A stretch of 64,000 nt of DNA from Byssochlamys sp. IMV 00236 (lineage: Eukaryota; Ascomycota; Eurotiomycetes; Eurotiales; Thermoascaceae). The stretch lies in NCBI GenBank assembly GCA_001931875.2, contig MSJH02000840.1:682001-746000 (forward strand), given 5' to 3'. Below, piece by piece: positions 58,359 to 64,000 of the stretch. The first letter of the stretch is position 1; every line of letters starts with the position of its first letter. The notes beneath the pieces were generated by a model, which was not told the DNA's origin, ran no database searches, and saw only the letters and a program-made list of their open reading frames with translations. The translations under genes were made by a program, and so were the position numbers.

Positions 58359-59067
58359 TGTTTCTTCTGCTGCTGCATATCTGAATTAAATTGGGCGACA
58401 CGGGCGTTAGGGTCATGGTCAAAAGTCTAGTACATAAATGGGTCCTTATAGAATCCTTATCATCTGCTTCTGGAGTGCTTTGCCCTTTTTCTAGTCTTAC
58501 CAGAGATGGTGCCCATATCCGCGGGTACCCATGGTAGACTCCATCTGTCTAAATTTTCTGCGCTGTATGGTGCATCCTTGAAGGCGCTTGCGTAGGTCAT
58601 TGCTAATGATATCAGCCACTATATACCTCAATATCACTGCATCACTTTCACCACCAAGGAATACGAACCGTATAAGCCAACCCTCCAACAGTCAAGGCAT
58701 ATAACATCTATGCACATTCTTTTCATATCCATTATGGAAAACTGTAGCTTTGTTAATAACGACTTTACTCCTGAAGCTGAGCGGTACAGTCAATAGGTCA
58801 CCGCTTTTGATATAACCCGTGACCTATGCAGCTCAGAGTCTGCCAGCTCGTCCCATCTTTTCCAATAAGAGATGCATCAAAATAACATAAATCGCGCTAT
58901 CTTTTGCTTTCACCTTGTCTTCTTTTGTTTCTCTTCCCAACGCGTCACTCATTCTCAAACACCCACACTCCTTTGGCATACGTTGGTTCATCTGCATACT
59001 GCCTCCTGGTGCAATTTCACGCGTTTCTTGATACCAAAATACCTTCTGATTAAGCAAGCTTGCCAAA
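58359..59067. other. Intergenic spacer
   Basis: This is 3' flank of nop16 and promoter of the GPI-type gene; no gene is seen. The leader near 58,900-58,960 is rich in T and C. Confidence 0.45.
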
Positions 59068-60186
59068 ATGGACTTCATCGCGTTTATATTGGCGTGGATC
59101 ATCACCTTTGGTGCCCCTGTCCAGGGACAGATTGGCGGGTAAGTACCGACTTTCCTTGTCATGTGGTAGATTGTTGGATATAAGCTTACCTTACAGTGGT
59201 CTGGATCCTTCTACCGGCACTTTTATCTGTTCCAAAGTTGGGGGAACTTACTGTGATGGCAAATCCATGGAAACTGCGACCCTCATCTCTTGCCTTTCGT
59301 TGTCTGTTGCTGAGTTCCACTGGTGTAACGCCCAGTATGTTGCCTCATCCCGAAATTATTATATAAAAACTAGAATACTGACTCATGTGACAATACAGAC
59401 TCGTTAATGTCCTGCCCGAGGACTTTAAGCAGTCGGCTCTCTGTAAGTAGCCCCTGGGTTATGTAGGACGAAGTGTATCTCCCAGAAAGCAGTGTTATGA
59501 GAAAGCAGTTACGCATCGACTAACGGGGCCTAGGCTATCAATCTTCTGAGAGCGCTGGAGATGCCGTCTGCGCCTTCAATGGCACTGGGTATCTCCTAGA
59601 TGGCTCCAGCGTCTCTCTCCCCGAGACGCTGCTCTCCAATCTTGAGCCTCTGGGTAACCCTGCTGAACCAAAATTGTCTTCTCTGGGTACAGCTACTCAG
59701 GGCATTGCCGCTGCGAGCTTGACTTCAGGAACTTTTCGTATGTCTACTGTGGTCACGCCTACTCCGAGGAATACAATCACCAAGTCGACCACCCCGGATC
59801 CCACAACCGTCAATGACCCTGGCTGCCCTGCTTTCATACCCACTAAGACTATTCGGCCCTCCACCATTGTCCAGCAAGGCAGTTCGACTTCAAAGACTAC
59901 AGTCGTCCTTGCGTCTTATCGATCAACCGTTTACACTACCAAGACAATCCAGATGATGCTCGCCACGACCAAGAGCTCCACTCCCAACACCTTGTACCCC
60001 GTCTCCGTTGTCACCATGGCCGTCGGGGATTCTTCCAACGCTGCTGTCTCCCCGAGCCTGGTTCATACCACTGTATTTGGCACTTTGCCTCATACTGGAT
60101 TGTCTCGCACCGCGAATGCTGCACCGCCCTACTCTGGACAGGGGGCATTTGTGGCCCTGCTTGCGTTCGCAGCGGCGGTCTTCTAA
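59068..60186 (+). CDS. Putative GPI-anchored, Ser/Thr-rich cell-surface protein
   Basis: Four exons: 59068-59138, 59197-59334, 59399-59442, 59534-60186; 301 residues. It opens with a signal peptide (MDFIAFILAWIITFGAPVQG) followed by a small Cys-containing domain (FICSKVGGTYC, LISCLSLSVAEFHWCN, DAVCAFNGTGYLL). A long Ser/Thr/Pro stretch suited to O-mannosylation follows, then a C-terminal small-residue site and hydrophobic tail (PPYSGQGAFVALLAFAAAVF) as expected for GPI attachment. Six or so Cys spread over the first half suggest disulphides. No enzyme motif. It lies 4 kb from the glycan cluster; a link is speculative. Confidence 0.72.
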
Positions 60187-61478
60187 TTGTGTACAATATA
60201 CTACAGCTTAAAGAGCTAGTAAGTATCCTTTTCAGGCGGCATGTGGAATTTGGCGTGTGGGGTGAGCACATGCTCATATTTTCTATGTCCTTTCATGTAT
60301 TATGATCATATGTCTTGATCGAGAGATGACCTAGATTATTGTATAGTCGGTCAATCAGTGAAATGAAACAAATCAATATTTGAGATGTTTTTTCTGTAGA
60401 TGACATGGTAGGTTGTCTGGGTTATTATCATCTGGTAGGCATGGCTTCTATGGACCTTGAAGTATGGACGCCCGCCCGGATACTCGACAGACTCCCTGAT
60501 AACATTGCTGTGTCCGAGCCTGCCCCTGTGTAGAAGTATTGGCTAGGTTCTACATTTTGTACGGGTTTTTTGCCTGTCACTGCTGAACTCTGCTCTAAAA
60601 TGAAAAGTAAAGTAGCTTCTGAAGAAACAATGTTAAGCTATACATTTTCTGTTCTATCACATCCCCGCCCTAAATATATATCACAAAGGCACAAGTGTAG
60701 TTCCCCGTTTCCGGCCCTAAACAGCTCAAGTGAGATCACCAGACCATAGTTATTTGAAATCCGTATTGGTATGATGAAGCTGAATGACCTAGATGAATTG
60801 ATAGTGTCAGTACGGACTAGCTACTCGATGCAATAATATACTCCCCCAATACTTAAGGAGAAACGCGGCCTGCTAAAATACGAGGCATGATAAAATATTT
60901 AGCAGTTGAAGAAATTTCTCGCTCGCGGTCTAATGTTGGATAGATAACTCTCAGTCTTGTACTGTAATTATATTTTGAAATATTAAAAAGATCCTACTAA
61001 TGAGACAAGGGGTATGGTTAAAACTAAGGTTAAAGCTAATAAGTAATTGCATTGATATAAAGTTTTCTAGCAGTGGACTACCTTCTTCTACTCCTACTCT
61101 AACATCCTTTTTGTGTATTTGCAGTTCAGACGCTGTCTATCTTTGATGTCCGAGAACCTAGAACTTAGCGATAATCTGTGTACCAAGATCATCAGACCGC
61201 TGCAGGTTTCCACCAGGTTATAGAATCGAACAGATAGATAAGAATTGCAGACACTGTAAGATACTTGAAGCTTCAATACGGACCCATCGTCCATCTTGAG
61301 AAGCTTAAACAATACTGGAGGTAACGTTATGGGATTTTGGATGCCTTAGGTTTCGGGCTGATTTTAACTTACTCTCCCGTCACTCTTACATTCACACACA
61401 TCTGCACACATCTGTCACCGCATACTAATTGACACCTTGTATATCAAAAACCGGTATCAGCATCATCCATACACAACG
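60187..61478. other. 1.3-kb gene-free spacer
   Basis: No exon, tRNA or repeat was recognised. Composition becomes more AT-rich towards 61 kb. Confidence 0.45.
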
Positions 61479-62563
61479 ATGCTTATTACGACAAGCGAGA
61501 TTCTGAACCCCTCGATAGCTAATCTGCCCAGTAAGGCTACCGTTATCAAGCTCTGCAAGAAAAAAGGCTTCCGCCATAATCACATAACCTACTCCACCAA
61601 TGACAAAGATATTTTCATCAAATACAACAACGCGAGTATGGACGAAGCACACACTCAGCTATTTTTCTATGAGCAGATAATGAAGAAACGTGATTCAGTT
61701 ATTCGAATCCCAGAGATATATCACGCTTTTGAGACTGAACTGGGATTGACTTACATCCTCATGGAGCATATCGATATCAAAGACAAAGCTTCTGATGAAC
61801 AGATAGCGCAGGCCGTTTCAGAATTAATCAGCATTCCTCCACCTGCTGGCGTCTTTGGAAGCATATCCGGAGGCCGTATTAGACACTTCTTTTTCAGGGA
61901 CCGCGAGGCCCCCTTTCACTTTTCTTCTGCTTTTGAACTGGCAGATTTTATCAACGGGGTTAGTAGCTTCATTCGACTTCTATCTAAAAGATACATAATG
62001 CTAAACTGACATAAAGACTCTGAGCTGCGTCAGAAAAGTCCAACGTGAACCGGACAACGACAAGGTGGATTTCAGCAACGAACCCCTGATGTGCTGTTAC
62101 TCGGATCTCCATCGCGATAATTTTCCAGTAGATAGCAATGGTCAGCTTTGGGTAGTTGACTTTCAACAGGCTGGTGTCTTGCCTTCCAGTTTCATGACGT
62201 TTGCACTTCACTCGAGTCGCCAACGTCGCCTCCCTCTTCCAATCAGAAAAACAATTCCGGTTCCAGAGACGAGCAATCTGAAACTGATCAGCTATGTCTC
62301 GTATATTCTTCAGATCAGCTGGAATATGTGTGAGTCAGGAGAAAACCATTTGTGTTTAATAAATGCAGCTTTCAGGTCGCTCATCTCTTTGGTTACAGAT
62401 ACGCCTGGAGAAAGCATATCTTGAGTTCGATTTACCAAGATCATTTGAAGGGTTTCTTCAGCACTTGTGCCCTGCGTGTCGAACTAACAATGACATCAAC
62501 AACAATAACCAGGTATGGACACTGAGATCCATTCTAATTTTCGTTCTCGGGTGGCTATATTAA
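61479..62563 (+). CDS. APH-like phosphotransferase (diverged second member)
   Basis: Best model: exons 61479-61958, 62017-62329, 62376-62563; about 326 residues. The N-lobe reads DIFIKYNNASMDEAHTQLFFYEQI and the hinge YILMEHIDIKDKA. The second exon gives the catalytic loop YSDLHRDNF and metal-binding WVVDFQQAGVLP. The loop keeps the Asp and Asn of HxDxxxxN but has Tyr where His is usual. The first intron acceptor (ACATAAAG) was chosen because it alone keeps phase. The final exon is uncertain: an alternative splice at the run of Asn codons, or an end inside the last exon, are equally possible. It is related in fold to the gene at 35.8 kb, with low similarity. Substrate unknown. Confidence 0.66.
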
Positions 62564-62750
62564 TTATTATTAACCCCTTCCTCTGGTGCAGGTTTCCTCT
62601 TATCCTCGTGAACGTATTTGAAGATAATATGCGAAGAATGAGGGATACTCTCTATTATTACTCGACTATGTTAAGGTTATTTCTTTTCTATTATTATTGC
62701 ATACATATTAGAATACTAGTTTCTTACCGACTGTGGCTAGTGTTTAGCAC
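62564..62750. other. AT-rich spacer at the border of the copia element
   Basis: This is the 3' flank of the APH-like gene, with no gene seen. Unmutated C-rich sequence starts at about 62,750. Confidence 0.4.
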
Positions 62751-63080
62751 CCCCTAGGATATAGGCTGAAGGAAGCGGGAGAAAGCTTGCTTGATTGGAT
62801 CTAGGAGCTAGGCGAAGCCTATATAGGCTCGCCTAGGTCACATGATCACTAGGGAGCAGGGCGCCGAAAGGGGCAGCCAGAGGGGGCCTTTAATACCTAC
62901 TCTTGCATTAAATACTAGGGAATATATAGCAACTATCTAAATAACTAAATATAAATAAATAGGACTAATTAGAAAATAGATAGTATATAAAAATAAAGAA
63001 ATAAATAGTCTAATTATATAGTTAAGCAGTTATAGTTAAGCTAAGCTACTTAAGCTATATTTAGAATTTTAGGACTATTA
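62751..63080. repeat. Candidate LTR region of the copia element
   Basis: This lies between normal DNA and the 3' end of the pol relic, where a 3' LTR is expected for a minus-strand element. It begins GC-rich with a near-perfect palindrome (CTAGGCGAAGCCTAT / ATAGGCTCGCCTAG, 62,808-62,836) and turns AT-rich near 62,900. LTR ends and target duplication were not resolved, so this is position-based inference. Confidence 0.4.
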
Positions 63081-64000
63081 GCCCCTTAGTAAAACTATTA
63101 GCGATATTATCTATTAAATTAATATATTTTAAATTAATTATACTTTAAGTAAGTATATTATAGATATAGTAGAATTATATATTAATATGCTTAAAGTATT
63201 TAATACTAGTAGAAGTATAGATTAAATCTTAAGCTCTATTATTATTAATATTTAGAATAATTAGACTAATATCCTTTATAATATCTATATTAATTATTAG
63301 ATAATATATCTATTAAGCTTCTCTAGCAGCTTTAGAAGTAGTTATATATTCTGCTTTATTAGAACTAATTAAGATACAGGTTTATTTATAGGTTTTTTAT
63401 AAAATAGGTCTACTAATAAGTATAAAAATATATCTAGAGATAGAATAATATTTATTATAATCCTTAATATAATTAGAGTTATAATAGGCTTATAAAAGTC
63501 TAATATTCTTATTATTTTTACAATATATAATATTATAATTAAAATATTTAGCTAAATAATATATAATATATTTTAAAGCTATATAGCTCTTTAAAATTAG
63601 GTAAAAGTTTCTCTTAGCTAGTAAGCTTATAATCTTAAATAGATTAGGGTAAGTCTTAATAGCTAGCTATTAGCAGCAGCTAATACTCTATTAATATTCT
63701 TTAATATTAATTATAGAACTAAACTTATTATTAATTTAAAGCTTAAAATCTATAGAAGATTTTATATAGCTAAAATCTTTCTATTTAAAAGATTAGATAA
63801 ATTTATATATATACTCTATTTAAATAAGTTATATACTCTTCTTATTATAAGAGACTTCTATTCTTAAATAATACTTAATAGGCCTTAAGTTCTTTATTTT
63901 AAATTATTTAAAGATATTATTATAAACTGTTTAAATAGTAAATTGCTTAAAAGTATATATAGAGAAATTATTAATATAGGTAATAATATAGATATTTTCT
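62880..64000 (-). mobile_element. RIP-damaged Ty1/copia retrotransposon (3' part of pol)
   Basis: On the minus strand the frame carries copia RNase H landmarks despite many stops. At about 63,347-63,364 it reads SNKAEY (S-x-x-AEY) followed by ITTSKAAREA; just upstream, PVS-stop-L stands where PVSW occurs in the family. At about 63,082-63,112 it reads IDNIANSFTKGL, matching the D-x-x-AD-x-(L/F)TK end of copia polyprotein. The composition is as AT-saturated as the 2.4-12.4 kb block, with Trp and Gln codons turned to stops as RIP would do. The element continues right of the window. Reverse transcriptase, integrase and the 5' LTR are outside. Confidence 0.82.

Overview
The window is nuclear DNA of a filamentous ascomycete, most probably a Eurotiomycete of the Aspergillus/Penicillium kind. 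The evidence is short (45-100 nt) GT-AG introns with CTAAC-type branch points in most genes, Zn2Cys6 and fungal-specific transcription-factor families, DUF7702 membrane proteins, a ferric reductase of the FRE type, and two AT-saturated blocks that look like repeat-induced point mutation (RIP) acting on transposable elements. Gene models below were spliced by eye. Exon joins were accepted only when both splice signals, the phase and the protein family agreed.

Layout. 1-853: 3'-truncated TauD-type dioxygenase. 0.85-2.4 kb: gene-free. 2.4-12.45 kb: about 10 kb of RIP-like AT-rich DNA without intact genes. 12.9-16.6 kb: DapA-family aldolase and a nine-exon ferric reductase. 17.85 kb: intron-containing tRNA-Phe. 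18.3-26.7 kb: a transcription factor lacking a zinc cluster, two DUF7702 membrane proteins, a conserved hypothetical gene, a decayed gene fragment and a Zn2Cys6 factor. 27-32.8 kb: housekeeping-type genes (Mnn9-like mannosyltransferase, mitochondrial carrier with a 10-nt microexon) and a disordered protein. 35.3-44.4 kb: GDSL-hydrolase fragment, APH-like kinase, conserved hypotheticals and COG4, with a diverged 0.3-kb direct repeat on either side of COG4 and a small membrane-protein gene. 44.7-54.9 kb: the most interesting locus (below). 55.9-60.2 kb: YKE4/ZIP zinc transporter, NOP16 and a GPI-type cell-surface protein. 61.5-62.6 kb: a second APH-like kinase. 62.8-64 kb: a RIP-damaged Ty1/copia retrotransposon running off the window.

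The locus at 44.76-54.94 kb has three membrane genes that fit one job. The first is a secretory protein joining a GH16-like lectin/glucanase fold, whose catalytic ExDxE strand appears lost, to a multi-spanning acyltransferase-3 domain. It is divergently paired with a processive family-2 glycosyltransferase that keeps the DxD, TED and QxxRW signatures of chitin/hyaluronan/cellulose-type synthases. Downstream is a second, stand-alone acyltransferase-3. I infer a small gene cluster that makes and O-acylates a cell-surface or secreted polysaccharide. I do not recognise it as a described pathway; product and sugar cannot be read from sequence.

Much of the rest is ordinary Golgi, mitochondrial and nucleolar housekeeping spaced by 0.3-2.5 kb gene-free stretches. 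Where a family is not recognised, this is stated.
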